A stretch of 64,000 nt of DNA from JBKEAR01 sp047972425 (GCA_047972425.1 JBKEAR010000027.1:7134-71133); one strand, 5' to 3'; shown: positions 8,334 through 17,566, numbered from the stretch's first letter. A program made the numbers and translations. Notes: generated by a model not told the origin, from the sequence alone.

Positions 8334-9957
8334 CGGGGTTATATCTTGTTTCTAAGTCGCTAAATTTTGTGCGAGATTTATCGAAATGTAATTGAATATC
8401 AGGGGTATCACCATGGCGGTTTTTACCCACAATGACCGAGCCTTTATTGCGGTTACGCTCCATGCGCTCTTCCCAACGGTTCATGGCATCGCTATCTTCA
8501 TCATCGGGGCGCTCATTTTGGATATAATATTCGCGGCGGAATACAAACATAATAATATCGGCATCTTGCTCAATAGAGCCTGATTCCCGAAGATCGGACA
8601 TTTGCGGGCGTTTATCTTCGCGGTTTTCCACTTGGCGCGAAAGCTGAGAAAGTGCAATCACAGGGATTTCTAGCTCTTTGGCTAAGTTTTTTAAGCCCCT
8701 TGTAATTTCGGCAACTTCTTGCACCCTATTCACATCGCGGCTATTACCGCTAATCAGCTGAATATAATCTATCACCAGCAGGCCTAAATTTTGCGTGCGT
8801 TTAAGCCGCCTTGCCCGAGAGCGAATGGTAGCAATGGTTTGCCCCGGTGTATCATCAATAAAAAACGGAATTTCGCGCAATTTGCTCGCCACATTATGCA
8901 GGCTATCATATTGTTGGTCGGTAATATCACCCCGGCGAATAGCTTGGCCGGATATTCCGGTTTCTTGGGATAATATCCGTAAAGCCAGCTGATCATAACT
9001 CATCTCTAGCGAGAAAAACCCGACAACCGCACCATTATCAATTTGGCCTTTGGCCTGCATTTCGGCATAGGCCTTGGTGGCCGCTGCCCAAGCTATATTG
9101 GCGGCCAAAGCGGTTTTACCCATGGCGGGGCGACCGGCAACGATAATAAGGTCGGAGCGTTGCATGCCCCCAAATAATTTATCTATCGCATTAATGCCTG
9201 TGGTAATACCTGCTAAAGAATCCCCCCTTTGGTGTGCTTTATAGGCAATCTCTAAGGCTTTTTCGAGCGAGGCATCAAAACCAGTAAATCCGGTGCGAAA
9301 GTTACCAGTCTCCGCCAAATTATATAAACGTTCTTCGGCTAACGATATTTCTTCCTCTGCCTTACCCTCGGCATCAACCGAGGTTGCTCTATCGCTAATT
9401 TCGTGGCCAATCTCTATGAGTTGGCGGCGCAAATGGCTATCGTAAATTATCCGTGCATAACTTTCGGCACTATAGGTAGAAACTGCCGAGCCACCGAGCT
9501 CTCGCAAATATTCAATACCGCCAAGCTCTAATAAATCGGGGTCCGACTTAAAATAGCCCGCAAGTGTAACCTCGTTAATGATATGTTGGCGATTTTCCAT
9601 ATCCAGCATGGTTTTAAAAATTTTACGGTGGGCATTTATCACAAAATGCTCGGCCATTAAAAATTCCGATACACGCATTAAAGCGTTCGAATCCAAAATA
9701 ATGGCACCTAATAAGGCTTTTTCGGCCTCGAGGTTATAAGGAATATCGTTATTGCTTTGGATTAACGCTTGTTCTTCATGGCCTTGATAGTAAGAATCAG
9801 CTCCATTTTGCGGTGCGATAATTAAATCCGCAAATGGGTCGTCATCCAGCTGTGCTTCACCCTCTTCCACTACCTGTTTGGGTTGCGGCTGGGGTTCGGC
9901 TTTTGGTTTTTGTGTATTTGGCTCATCATCAATGAGGTCAAAATCATCCATATCCAT
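8320..9957 (-). CDS. dnaB: Replicative DNA helicase DnaB
   Basis: Hexameric 5'-3' helicase of the chromosomal replication fork, loaded at oriC and partnered with DnaG primase. The N-terminal domain (from about residue 75, DIPYNLEAEKALLGAI) and the RecA-like C-terminal domain with Walker A AGRPAMGKTALAAN and the SQLSRQVENREDKRPQMSDL block are clear. It is 545 residues, longer than E. coli DnaB (471), because of a disordered acidic and glutamine-rich N-terminal tail of about 70 residues, as in many alphaproteobacteria. The start has TTAAGGAATAGCCTTT upstream. It overlaps alr. Confidence 0.97.
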   Translation of the reverse strand: MDMDDFDLIDDEPNTQKPKAEPQPQPKQVVEEGEAQLDDDPFADLIIAPQNGADSYYQGHEEQALIQSNNDIPYNLEAEKALLGAIILDSNALMRVSEFLMAEHFVINAHRKIFKTMLDMENRQHIINEVTLAGYFKSDPDLLELGGIEYLRELGGSAVSTYSAESYARIIYDSHLRRQLIEIGHEISDRATSVDAEGKAEEEISLAEERLYNLAETGNFRTGFTGFDASLEKALEIAYKAHQRGDSLAGITTGINAIDKLFGGMQRSDLIIVAGRPAMGKTALAANIAWAAATKAYAEMQAKGQIDNGAVVGFFSLEMSYDQLALRILSQETGISGQAIRRGDITDQQYDSLHNVASKLREIPFFIDDTPGQTIATIRSRARRLKRTQNLGLLVIDYIQLISGNSRDVNRVQEVAEITRGLKNLAKELEIPVIALSQLSRQVENREDKRPQMSDLRESGSIEQDADIIMFVFRREYYIQNERPDDEDSDAMNRWEERMERNRNKGSVIVGKNRHGDTPDIQLHFDKSRTKFSDLETRYNPDDIH

Positions 9958-10040
9958 AAAGGCTATTCCTTAAATAAAATTGAGCCCCTTAGGATAAAAA
10001 GAAAGTGATGATTATGCAAGATTTTAAATTTTTTGTCGTT

Positions 10041-10087
10041 ATTATGTATGGGGCTTTGGCCTTATTTTATTGACGAGGCTCTGCCTC
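10041..10087. repeat. Fragment of the hairpin-array repeat
   Basis: ATTATGTATGGGGCTTTG at 10041-10058 is identical to 1826-1843, the outer arm of the large hairpin array. A perfect trinucleotide-loop hairpin GAGGC tct GCCTC follows at 10075-10087, touching the stop codon of the ABC ATPase gene. It sits between dnaB and that gene and looks like a shortened member of the same family. Confidence 0.55.
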
Positions 10088-10088
10088 A

Positions 10089-11792
10089 TCAATCAAATGA
10101 ATCCTGATCGAGGATTTTGGTAGAAGGTAAAGTGCTGAGTAGTTCTTTGCCGATATCCGATTGGGGGCTGGTAAAAAAGCCTTCGGCATCTCTATACTCT
10201 TTGATTTCACCATCAAGCATAACCGCCACATGATTGCACATTTGCCGCACCACAGGTAAATCGTGGGTAACAAATAAAATAGTCAAGCGCAGCTTGTCTT
10301 GCAAATCTTTAAGCAAGTTTAGTATGCGCGCTTGCACGCTAACATCAAGAGCCGAGGTTGGTTCATCGCATACCAATAATCGGGGGCGAGAAGCCAAAGC
10401 CCGTGCAATAGCAATACGCTGCCTTTGCCCACCCGAAAATTGATGGGGATAGCGGTTCATCACGCTTGGGTCCATACCGCAAAGCGCCAATAGGCTGGCG
10501 ACAATCTCTTTTTGTTGGCGGCGGTTGGCCACGGTTTTTTGCACACGCATGGGCTCGGATACGATATTAAGCACATTCATGCGATTATTGAGGGAGGAAT
10601 AAGGGTCTTGGAATATCATACCCATATCGGAGCGAAAAGCAAACAACTCCCGATTACGCATATCATCGACATTTTTACCATTAAAAAATACTTGCCCCTC
10701 GGCGCGCGGCACTAACCCCATAATGGAGCGTATGAGGGTGGATTTACCCGAACCACTCTCGCCCACAATGCCAATACTATCGCCTGCCATTACATTAAAT
10801 GTGGCATGGCGCACCGCCCATAATAAATGCTCGCCTTTGCCAAAGGAAACCCCCACATCGTTAAGGCTTATCACCGGAACATCCGAGGCTTCGGTTGCAA
10901 CGGTCTCCTCCAATAGCCATTCTAAGGCAGGGGCGGCTAAGGCTTCATCATATCCGGAATCTTCGCCGCTTTGGGGTATGTTAAAGCGGTGCAATTTACG
11001 CTCTAAACGGGGTACGGCAGCCATGAGTTGTTGAGTATATTCTTTTTGCGGTTTACCCAAAACTTGGCTCACCTCGCCTTCCTCTACCATTAAACCATAG
11101 CGCAATACAATCACCCGATTCGCAACCTCGGCAATTACCCCGATATCGTGAGTAATGAGAATAACACCGGCATTATCTTCGGTAGCTAAGCGTTTTATGA
11201 GCTCTAAAATTTGCTTTTGTATGGAAACATCTAAGGCGGTTGTTGGTTCATCGGCAATGATGAGATCGGGGTTGGCGCATAAAGCCAAGGCAATCACAAT
11301 GCGTTGGCGTTGCCCACCCGAAAACTGATGGGGATACCAGTTAAAACGCTCTTTATAGTTGGGAATTTCCACACGCTCTAACCAATTGAGTGCCAAAGCT
11401 TCGGCCTCATTTGGGTTGAGTTTTAAATGATGTTTGATGGTTTCGACCAATTGTTGCCCGATGGTAAATAATGGGTTAAGGGATGTCATTGGGTCTTGAA
11501 AAATCATGCCAATGCGCTTGCCCCGATAACTGCGAATATGGGTAGGTGAAAGCTGGGTAAGCTCTTTGCCCTCTAAGGTAATCACCGAACCTTCATCAAT
11601 AGTCGCACTATTAGGGAGCAAGCGAATAATGGCCGCCCCAATGGTGGATTTACCGGCACCCGATTCCCCCACTAGGCCTAAAATCTCGCCCCTTTTGACC
11701 TCTAAATCGATATTTTCTAATACGGTATTAACGGATTTACGGCGACTATGAAAGGAGACTTGTAAATCTTGAATATTGAGTAGATTATCCAT
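10089..11792 (-). CDS. Peptide-type ABC transporter, double ATP-binding protein
   Basis: A 567-residue fusion of two ABC ATPase domains, as in GsiA or YejF. The first has Walker A GESGAGKST near residue 40 and the signature FSGGQRQR. The second, starting near residue 315, has GESGSGKST, a second FSGGQRQR signature and the Walker B LLVCDEPTSALD. Each half ends in an oligopeptide-transporter C-terminal motif. It energises uptake of peptides or similar solutes through the two permeases encoded immediately upstream (one-base overlap with the second permease gene). No binding protein is encoded in this operon. Confidence 0.9.
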   Translation of the reverse strand: MDNLLNIQDLQVSFHSRRKSVNTVLENIDLEVKRGEILGLVGESGAGKSTIGAAIIRLLPNSATIDEGSVITLEGKELTQLSPTHIRSYRGKRIGMIFQDPMTSLNPLFTIGQQLVETIKHHLKLNPNEAEALALNWLERVEIPNYKERFNWYPHQFSGGQRQRIVIALALCANPDLIIADEPTTALDVSIQKQILELIKRLATEDNAGVILITHDIGVIAEVANRVIVLRYGLMVEEGEVSQVLGKPQKEYTQQLMAAVPRLERKLHRFNIPQSGEDSGYDEALAAPALEWLLEETVATEASDVPVISLNDVGVSFGKGEHLLWAVRHATFNVMAGDSIGIVGESGSGKSTLIRSIMGLVPRAEGQVFFNGKNVDDMRNRELFAFRSDMGMIFQDPYSSLNNRMNVLNIVSEPMRVQKTVANRRQQKEIVASLLALCGMDPSVMNRYPHQFSGGQRQRIAIARALASRPRLLVCDEPTSALDVSVQARILNLLKDLQDKLRLTILFVTHDLPVVRQMCNHVAVMLDGEIKEYRDAEGFFTSPQSDIGKELLSTLPSTKILDQDSFD

Positions 11793-12685
11793 TATCCGCG
11801 CTCCTCTGGGTTAAAACTATCACGTAAAAAATCCCCGATTAAATTGACTGAAACCACCAGCAATGTGAGTGTAAGCGTGGGATATATCAAGAGCCATGGT
11901 TTAGCGCGCATCACTTGGCGGCCACTATCGATTAACGTACCAAGGGACGGCATGGTGGATGGCACACCCAGACCCAAAAAGGACAAAGTGGCCTCTAAGG
12001 TAATTGCCACACCCAAATCGATGGTCATAATAATGAATAACGGCCCTAAGATATTAGGGAGGATATGGCGTAACAATATGGCCGTGCCTGAGCGCCCTAA
12101 AATTTTAGCCGATTGCACATATTCTTTATTTTTCTCGACTAAGGTGGAGGAGCGTGCTAATCGGGCAAAGTTCGTCCAACGGCTCATGGCAATAGAGCCG
12201 ATAAGCACCATAATCATATAGCTAGGTTCGGGTTTGGTACCGAGCATGGTTTTAATAACACCGGCAACCAAAATGGCGGTCATAAAAGCTGGGAATGTAA
12301 GCTGAATATCTACCGCACGCATAATGAGAGTTTCTGCCCAGCCGCCGCGCCATGCGGCAATCATGCCCAATAATGTACCCACAACCACAGCCACAAAAAT
12401 AGCAGTGAGCGAGATGAATAAGGATAACCGAAGGCCGTAAAATATCGCCGAGAGCAGATCCATACCTTGTAAATCCGTACCCAAAATATATTGGCTATCG
12501 CTCCCTTCTTTCCATATTGGTGGCAGCTCGGAAGAAAAAATATCGTAAGATGATGGATCCCACGGATTAAACGGGCTGATATAAGGGGCAAAGATTGCCA
12601 CAAATAAACATATAAAAAAGATGATAAACGAAATTAGAATAAGTGGAGAACGAAAGAGATCGTAAAAGAAATTTTTCCAAAACAT
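11792..12685 (-). CDS. Peptide ABC transporter permease, DppC type
   Basis: Inner-membrane permease of 297 residues with an N-terminal membrane segment (about 15-35), the DppC/OppC-type periplasmic stretch carrying ILGTDLQGMDLLS, and five further helices. The EAA cytoplasmic loop lies in YVQSAKILGRSGTAILLRHI. It pairs with the DppB-type permease 13 bases upstream and the double ATPase that follows. DppC-like proteins of this family carry di- and oligopeptides, nickel or opines, so the substrate cannot be read from the permease alone. Confidence 0.9.
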   Translation of the reverse strand: MFWKNFFYDLFRSPLILISFIIFFICLFVAIFAPYISPFNPWDPSSYDIFSSELPPIWKEGSDSQYILGTDLQGMDLLSAIFYGLRLSLFISLTAIFVAVVVGTLLGMIAAWRGGWAETLIMRAVDIQLTFPAFMTAILVAGVIKTMLGTKPEPSYMIMVLIGSIAMSRWTNFARLARSSTLVEKNKEYVQSAKILGRSGTAILLRHILPNILGPLFIIMTIDLGVAITLEATLSFLGLGVPSTMPSLGTLIDSGRQVMRAKPWLLIYPTLTLTLLVVSVNLIGDFLRDSFNPEERG

Positions 12686-12698
12686 AACTTAATCTCCC

Positions 12699-13691
12699 CT
12701 ATATATTGTTTCGTCTAAGGCGTGGGTCGATAATGAAATAGAGCATATCCACCGCCAAATTAACCGCCACAAATACAACGGCTACCATGAGTAAATAGGC
12801 CGAAATAAACGGAAAATCGTTAAAACCAAAACTTTTAATAAATAAATTACCCACACCCGGCCAGTTAAAAATCGTTTCGGTCACAACCGAAAAGGCAATC
12901 AACCCGCCAATTTGCATACCCATGACTGTAATTACGGGAACAAGGGTATTTTTTAGGGCATGTTTATAATTAATCACATTTGGGGCTAGGCCACGGGCAC
13001 GGGCAAAGCGGATATAATCGGTTTGGAGAACCTCGCGCATGCCCGAGCGCACCAATCGCATAATTAACGTTACCTGATACAAGCCTAAGGATATTGCCGG
13101 CATAATCAGATGCTTAAGGCCATCGGTAGTAAAAAAGCCGCTTTCCCAACCCAAGATATTCACCGTTTCACCGCGCCCGATTGCAGGCATAGCCAACCAT
13201 GTATCGGCCAAAATGACCGAGAAATAATAAATCAACAAACTTGCAATCACAAAAGAAGGAACAGAAACCCCCAATAAAGCAAAAACATTGCCCAATTTAG
13301 ATAGTGGGTTTTTAGGGTAAAGGGCTGTCCATACACCTAACGGAATACCAATAATCAGCGCAAAAATAAAGGCGGCGGCGGCAAGCTCGATAGTGGCGGG
13401 TAAGGATTCCACAATAATTTCTGCAACCGGTTGGCCATTACGCCAGCTATTGCCAAAATCGCCATGCATCGCATTGGTTATAAAGCGCCCATATTGAATA
13501 TAAATGGGGTCGTTTAGGCCTAAACTTTCGCGCAACTGCTCTTGTTGCTCGGGCGTTGTGGATTGGCTAATCATATTATCGGTCGGGTCACCCGCAAACT
13601 GATAAATGGAAAATGCAATTGCCGAAACCACAAAAAGTACAATGATAGCCTGACCAATGCGTGATAAAAAGTACCGTAGAAAATTACGCAA
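12699..13691 (-). CDS. Peptide ABC transporter permease, DppB type
   Basis: First gene of the three-gene transporter operon, 330 residues. The N-terminal helix (about 10-32) is followed by the DppB/OppB signature QLRESLGLNDPIYIQYGRF near residue 50, then five membrane helices and the EAA loop DYIRFARARGLAPNVINYKH. Its size fits DppB/GsiC better than YejB, which is longer. A 200-base AT-rich spacer separates it from the divergent EamA gene; I saw no clear operator there. Normally a periplasmic binding-protein gene would precede this one, but none is present. Confidence 0.9.
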   Translation of the reverse strand: MRNFLRYFLSRIGQAIIVLFVVSAIAFSIYQFAGDPTDNMISQSTTPEQQEQLRESLGLNDPIYIQYGRFITNAMHGDFGNSWRNGQPVAEIIVESLPATIELAAAAFIFALIIGIPLGVWTALYPKNPLSKLGNVFALLGVSVPSFVIASLLIYYFSVILADTWLAMPAIGRGETVNILGWESGFFTTDGLKHLIMPAISLGLYQVTLIMRLVRSGMREVLQTDYIRFARARGLAPNVINYKHALKNTLVPVITVMGMQIGGLIAFSVVTETIFNWPGVGNLFIKSFGFNDFPFISAYLLMVAVVFVAVNLAVDMLYFIIDPRLRRNNI

Positions 13692-13892
13692 ATAATTAAC
13701 CTTTAAGCTAGTGAAATATGCAACTCAATTTATAGACTTTTTTCCTAAAAGTCACTCAGATTTTACCAGATATTCGCAAAAAAGAGCGAAAAACCCATTG
13801 CATAAAAGGACAAAAGAGAAAATTTTTACAAATACAACCTATATCAGAAATTTATTCTCGCTAAATATACGAACTTATCTTATCTTAACAAG

Positions 13893-14783
13893 ATGAATCT
13901 ATTTAAAAATATCCACCTGAGTGGGGCACAAGCCATGATACTCTCTGGCTTATGCTTTGCAACCATGACCGTACCCGTACGGCTAATTGGCAATACCATG
14001 CCAAGCCTAGAAAAAGCATTTTTTCGTAATATGTTTGCTTGGCTGGTGATTATTGCCATTATTTGGGCTGCACCCAAGCATAAACGATTTTTTAAAAGTA
14101 AAAATATGCTGCTGCAAATCTTACGGGCATTATTGGGTGTGGGTGCAATGAGCTGTTTTTTTATTGCTTTGGATTTAACAACTTTAGCTAAAGTAACGGC
14201 ATCATCTTATATTAACCCACTTTTAATTACTGTGGGTGCCATTATTATTTATCACGAGAAAATCCGTATACACCGCACTATTGCGCTAATTGTGGGGTTT
14301 TTTGGAGTACTGGTGATGACCAATTTTGCTTTAGGTATTGATAAAGGCATGGCCTATGCCCTTGTATCTTGTATTTTTATGGCCGGCGTTGGTTTAGTGA
14401 TTAAGCGCTTGTCACAAATAGACCCACCCGATGTGACCGTTTTTTGGATGGGTGCTATTATGACACCGATATCTTTTTTTATGGCATTACCCGGATGGGT
14501 ATGGCCCAATATGCATCAGATTTTTTTACTGATTATTGTGGGGGCATTGGCTACATTTGCGCAACAATTATTGATGCGCGCCTATAAAGTGGGGGAAGTT
14601 ACCGAAATTTTACCCTATGATTTTTTGCGCCTTATTTGGGCGAGTATTTATGGATTTTTGTTATTTAACGAAAAACCGGAGCTGAATATTTATATTGGTG
14701 CCGCCATTATTTTAACATCTACCGTTTATATTGCATGGCGCGAGCAAATACATAAACATGTTGCGCTACAAGCCAACCATTAA
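13893..14783 (+). CDS. EamA/DMT-family membrane transporter
   Basis: A 296-residue protein with about ten membrane helices arranged as two EamA repeats (about 13-140 and 150-285), the layout of drug/metabolite exporters such as RhaT, YdcZ or RarD relatives. Motifs such as LRALLGVGAMSCFFIALDL fit the family. The substrate is not deducible. The ribosome-binding site is weak (AACAAG). It is convergent with the J-domain gene and overlaps it by 4 bases at the stop codons. Confidence 0.85.
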   Translation: MNLFKNIHLSGAQAMILSGLCFATMTVPVRLIGNTMPSLEKAFFRNMFAWLVIIAIIWAAPKHKRFFKSKNMLLQILRALLGVGAMSCFFIALDLTTLAKVTASSYINPLLITVGAIIIYHEKIRIHRTIALIVGFFGVLVMTNFALGIDKGMAYALVSCIFMAGVGLVIKRLSQIDPPDVTVFWMGAIMTPISFFMALPGWVWPNMHQIFLLIIVGALATFAQQLLMRAYKVGEVTEILPYDFLRLIWASIYGFLLFNEKPELNIYIGAAIILTSTVYIAWREQIHKHVALQANH

Positions 14784-15370
14784 ATATGCTCGTAACGTTG
14801 GAGCAATTTTTTAGCGGTATCATAGGCTTGGTTAATTTTTTTGATGGTATCGGTATCGCCTTTATTATCGGCACTATCGGGGTGATATTTACGGGCTAAA
14901 TTGCGATAAGCATGGCGTAATGCCGGGCGCTCAAACGGAATTTCTAGCTGTAACAAAGCCAAGGCCTCGGTTTCCTCGGTGCTTACATCGGGCCAAATGG
15001 CCGAGCGCATTTTGCCTTGCTGGTCATCAGCACCCCGCTCAAACAAATCGAATGGGTCTCGTAAGCGCTCCCCATTATAATGAATTTTTTCGGCCGCATG
15101 GCGCAAACCCATCGGCCAAGTTTCGCCACCCAGCTGCATGCGCTCTAACTCAAAAGCAAATTGGGTATCATCCATACCCTCAAAATAGTTCCAGCTTTTG
15201 TTAAACTCTTTAATATGCTCCAAACAAAAATACTGATATTTTTTTTGCGAATAACGTGAAATCGGTGCCGGATACACCCCTTCTTGTGCACAATTTTTAT
15301 TTGCACATAAATGTTTAGGCTCTTTTTTTTGGGTATTTAGCCAGTCATAGCTTCGTTTATATTTTCGCAT
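14780..15370 (-). CDS. J-domain (DnaJ-like) protein
   Basis: A 196-residue protein with a C-terminal J domain, about residues 135-195, containing the HPD tripeptide in ARKYHPDSAD, needed to stimulate DnaK ATPase. The N-terminal half holds HLCANKNCAQEGVYPAP and YFCLEHIKEF, a cysteine-rich pattern (CxxxxC ... CxxH) that could bind zinc. Alphaproteobacterial proteins with this layout are often encoded near cobS/cobT; here the CobST pair is about 8.5 kb away, so the association is looser. The client is unknown. Confidence 0.85.
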   Translation of the reverse strand: MRKYKRSYDWLNTQKKEPKHLCANKNCAQEGVYPAPISRYSQKKYQYFCLEHIKEFNKSWNYFEGMDDTQFAFELERMQLGGETWPMGLRHAAEKIHYNGERLRDPFDLFERGADDQQGKMRSAIWPDVSTEETEALALLQLEIPFERPALRHAYRNLARKYHPDSADNKGDTDTIKKINQAYDTAKKLLQRYEHI

Positions 15371-15536
15371 AGTTCATATTTAACTTGGTTTTATCAATAG
15401 GGCAAGCCCAAAATTATTATCTTTAAAATACAACCTTAAAATTATATTTTAAATAAATATATATTATTTGGGTTGTGTAATTATTTTCTATGTATTATTA
15501 TTAAGATATATTATTAATTTCTTGGAGTGACTAAAA

Positions 15537-15836
15537 TTGAATAATTCTTTTGTATTAAAAAATTTTTATATAAATGGTAACCGTACCAGTATTCGCCTAG
15601 ATCAAGAAAGTGTTGAAGCTTTAAATTCTATTTGCGATGCCGAAAGTGTTCAGTTTAATCAGCTTATGCAAATTATAGAACAACAACGAGAAAAAAGTAT
15701 TAGCAAAATGTCACGCACCGCCTATTTACGAACTTTTTTAATTCATTATCTCAAACAACAAATTAAAGAACAATCGGCTTTGGCTAAAGGCGATTTAAAC
15801 AAAATAGAAGAGATGGCAAAAGGCCGCCGTCATTAA
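15537..15836 (+). CDS. Small ribbon-helix-helix protein (RHH_4-like)
   Basis: A 99-residue protein; the motif GNRTSIRLDQESVEALNSI at about 14-32 is the beta-strand plus helix of an RHH_4-type fold seen in many small alphaproteobacterial proteins, probably DNA-binding. The only start with a ribosome-binding site is a TTG at 15537 (TTGGAG 9 bases upstream). It stands alone, preceded by a very AT-rich spacer that contains TACAACC (15429-15435) and its inverted copy GGTTGT (15471-15476), possibly an autoregulatory site. The target is unknown. Confidence 0.7.
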   Translation: MNNSFVLKNFYINGNRTSIRLDQESVEALNSICDAESVQFNQLMQIIEQQREKSISKMSRTAYLRTFLIHYLKQQIKEQSALAKGDLNKIEEMAKGRRH

Positions 15837-15855
15837 TAACCGCGGCCTTTAATTA
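15819..15855 (+). terminator. Hairpin terminator overlapping the RHH gene end
   Basis: AAAGGCCGC (15819-15827) pairs perfectly with GCGGCCTTT (15842-15850) across a 14-base loop containing the stop codon, followed by a T-rich stretch. As the downstream gene is convergent, it may act on both strands. Confidence 0.5.
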
Positions 15856-15871
15856 TATTTTGTTTCAATAA

Positions 15872-16318
15872 TTAAGCGCCGGCACCATATTTATCGCCAA
15901 AAACAAATGCCCGAACTTCATCTAGCTCTGTTTTTAAGCGATTCTCTAAACTTTCATATAAATCACGCATACTTACCACGCCAATAATTTCGTTATCTTC
16001 AATTACAGGTAGGTGGCGGATTTTATGCTTATGCATGAGTGATAGAGCATCATGGCTACTGGCATCGCGCGAGATTGTTTCTAATTTACGGGTACAAATT
16101 TCACCAATCGTTTTATCAAAATCACCTTCTGCCACAACTTTACGCGTAAAGTCACGTTCGGTTACAATCCCAATCACTTGGTTATTTTTATCGATAATAA
16201 TCAGTGACGAACAATTACCTTCAATCATGGCTTGTGCCGCAAATTGAACCGGACTATCTTCTGAAATACAACAAACACCGTCTGTTGCAATAAACTTTTT
16301 AATTGAATCTGCAGCCAT
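15872..16318 (-). CDS. CBS-domain pair protein
   Basis: A 148-residue protein made of two tandem CBS motifs (about 10-65 and 75-130), with the typical VIGIVTERDFTRKV and IIGVVSMRDLYESL strands. Such stand-alone CBS pairs (Hrp1-like) bind adenine nucleotides and act as energy or redox sensors; no effector domain is fused, so the partner is unknown. The start is preceded by AAGGAGATCAC. It is divergent from the Moco operon. Confidence 0.88.
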   Translation of the reverse strand: MAADSIKKFIATDGVCCISEDSPVQFAAQAMIEGNCSSLIIIDKNNQVIGIVTERDFTRKVVAEGDFDKTIGEICTRKLETISRDASSHDALSLMHKHKIRHLPVIEDNEIIGVVSMRDLYESLENRLKTELDEVRAFVFGDKYGAGA

Positions 16319-16458
16319 GTGATCTCCTTAAATCTCTATTAGCTCAATGGGTTATACTTAAGCTATTATATATAGCATATTTTGGCCAAGTTGTCATTAA
16401 AATGCGCGTTTAAGCATCGGTCTTGACCCATAAAAAAAATAAGGCTAATATATAAAAA

Positions 16459-16568
16459 ACACACCTGAAGCTTTTATTCCTAAGTGCTACATATGGGGTA
16501 GAAGCCGTAAAGCTTTGCTTTACCGGGTTAAATTAGAAATGATTTGGCCTCCCGGATTTGGAAAGGGT
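16459..16568 (+). ncRNA. Moco-riboswitch-like leader of the molybdenum-cofactor operon
   Basis: The leader immediately upstream of moaA contains the conserved 3' core of the Moco RNA motif as I remember it from the E. coli moaA leader: CGGG, then AGAAATGA (16534-16541), then GCCTCCCG, a short linker and GGAAAGG (16560-16566). The 5' part contains ACACCTG (16461-16467) and a variable stem, GTAAAGC ttt GCTTTAC at 16507-16523. GGAAAGG doubles as the ribosome-binding site, so ligand binding could block translation of moaA. Edges are approximate. The same fold also serves as a tungsten-cofactor sensor in some bacteria. Confidence 0.8.
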
Positions 16569-16574
16569 ATATTA

Positions 16575-17558
16575 TTGATACTTAAAGATAATTTTGGTCG
16601 CATATTCACCTATCTTCGGCTCTCAATTACCGAAGCCTGTAATTTTAAATGTGCATATTGTTTGCCTAATGGCTATCAGCCACCAGCCCATGATTTAAAT
16701 GAGCTTTCACTTACAGAGATTAAAAATTTATTGGCTGCTTTTGTTGATTTGGGTATTAAAAAAGTGCGTTTAACCGGTGGTGAGCCTTGTTTACGTAAAG
16801 ATTTAAATGAGATTATCCAAATTACAGCAAGCTTTCCTGAAATTGAGCGCATTGCGCTCACAACCAATGGTACGGGGCTTCATAAAAATATCGAAAAATT
16901 TGTGCAATCGGGTGTTACCGCCCTTAATCTTTCAGTCGATACGCTCAACAGAGCCAAGTTTAAAGAATTAACAGGGCTCGATAAACTACCTGATCTGCTT
17001 GAGACCATTCATATTGCCCAAGAACTACCTTTAGATTCGCTTAAAATGAATGCGGTTTTAATGAAAGGTCAGAATGATAACGAACTTGCATCTTTTTTAA
17101 CTTTTCTTAAAGATACAAAAATCACAATGCGCTTTATTGAACTAATGCAAACCAACAGCTTAGACGATCAATTTTTATCGCCAAGGCAAATGTTGGCCGC
17201 ACCTTTAATTGAAGATTTACAAAAACAAGGTTGGATAGAGCAAAAAAAAGGGAGATATGCCGGCCCCGCACGGGAGTTTAAACATGCTGATTACCAAGGG
17301 AAAATCGGATTTATTACCCCCTATGGTGATGGCTTTTGCGAAAATTGCAATCGCCTACGTGTATCGGCGCAAGGGCAATTACAACTTTGTTTATTTGGCC
17401 AAGGACAAATAGATTTGCGCCCATTTTTAAAAGATACATCGCAAAAAGAAGATTTAAAAAATATTATTATGGCCGCACTTACCCAAAAGGCCGAAACCCA
17501 TTATCTACATGAAAAAAATCCGGGAATTCGCGGGCATTTGGCCTCGATTGGCGGTTAG
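16575..17558 (+). CDS. moaA: GTP 3',8-cyclase MoaA
   Basis: Radical SAM enzyme that converts GTP to 3',8-cyclo-7,8-dihydro-GTP, the first step of molybdenum-cofactor synthesis. The N-terminal cluster motif is CNFKCAYC; the C-terminal substrate-binding cluster is CENCNRLRVSAQGQLQLC; the chain ends in the conserved GG. I choose the TTG at 16575, which gives 327 residues and an N-terminus like E. coli MoaA (FGRIFTYLRLSIT), because GGAAAGG lies 8 bases upstream and aligns with the riboswitch ribosome-binding site. Upstream ATGs at 16515 and 16539 would be inside the riboswitch. First gene of a five-gene operon. Confidence 0.93.
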   Translation: MILKDNFGRIFTYLRLSITEACNFKCAYCLPNGYQPPAHDLNELSLTEIKNLLAAFVDLGIKKVRLTGGEPCLRKDLNEIIQITASFPEIERIALTTNGTGLHKNIEKFVQSGVTALNLSVDTLNRAKFKELTGLDKLPDLLETIHIAQELPLDSLKMNAVLMKGQNDNELASFLTFLKDTKITMRFIELMQTNSLDDQFLSPRQMLAAPLIEDLQKQGWIEQKKGRYAGPAREFKHADYQGKIGFITPYGDGFCENCNRLRVSAQGQLQLCLFGQGQIDLRPFLKDTSQKEDLKNIIMAALTQKAETHYLHEKNPGIRGHLASIGG

Positions 17559-17566
17559 GAGATTAT

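Noticed and set aside
13711..13896. Possible 61-residue gene upstream of the EamA transporter
   Set aside because: No ribosome-binding site, composition typical of AT-rich spacer, and it runs into the start of the EamA gene.
15429..15476. TACAACC / GGTTGT inverted repeat upstream of the RHH gene as an operator
   Set aside because: The 35-base spacing and short arms are weak; noted only within the gene entry.
16507..16523. GTAAAGC ttt GCTTTAC hairpin as another member of the short-loop hairpin family
   Set aside because: It fits inside the Moco-riboswitch-like leader as its variable helix, so the riboswitch explains it.
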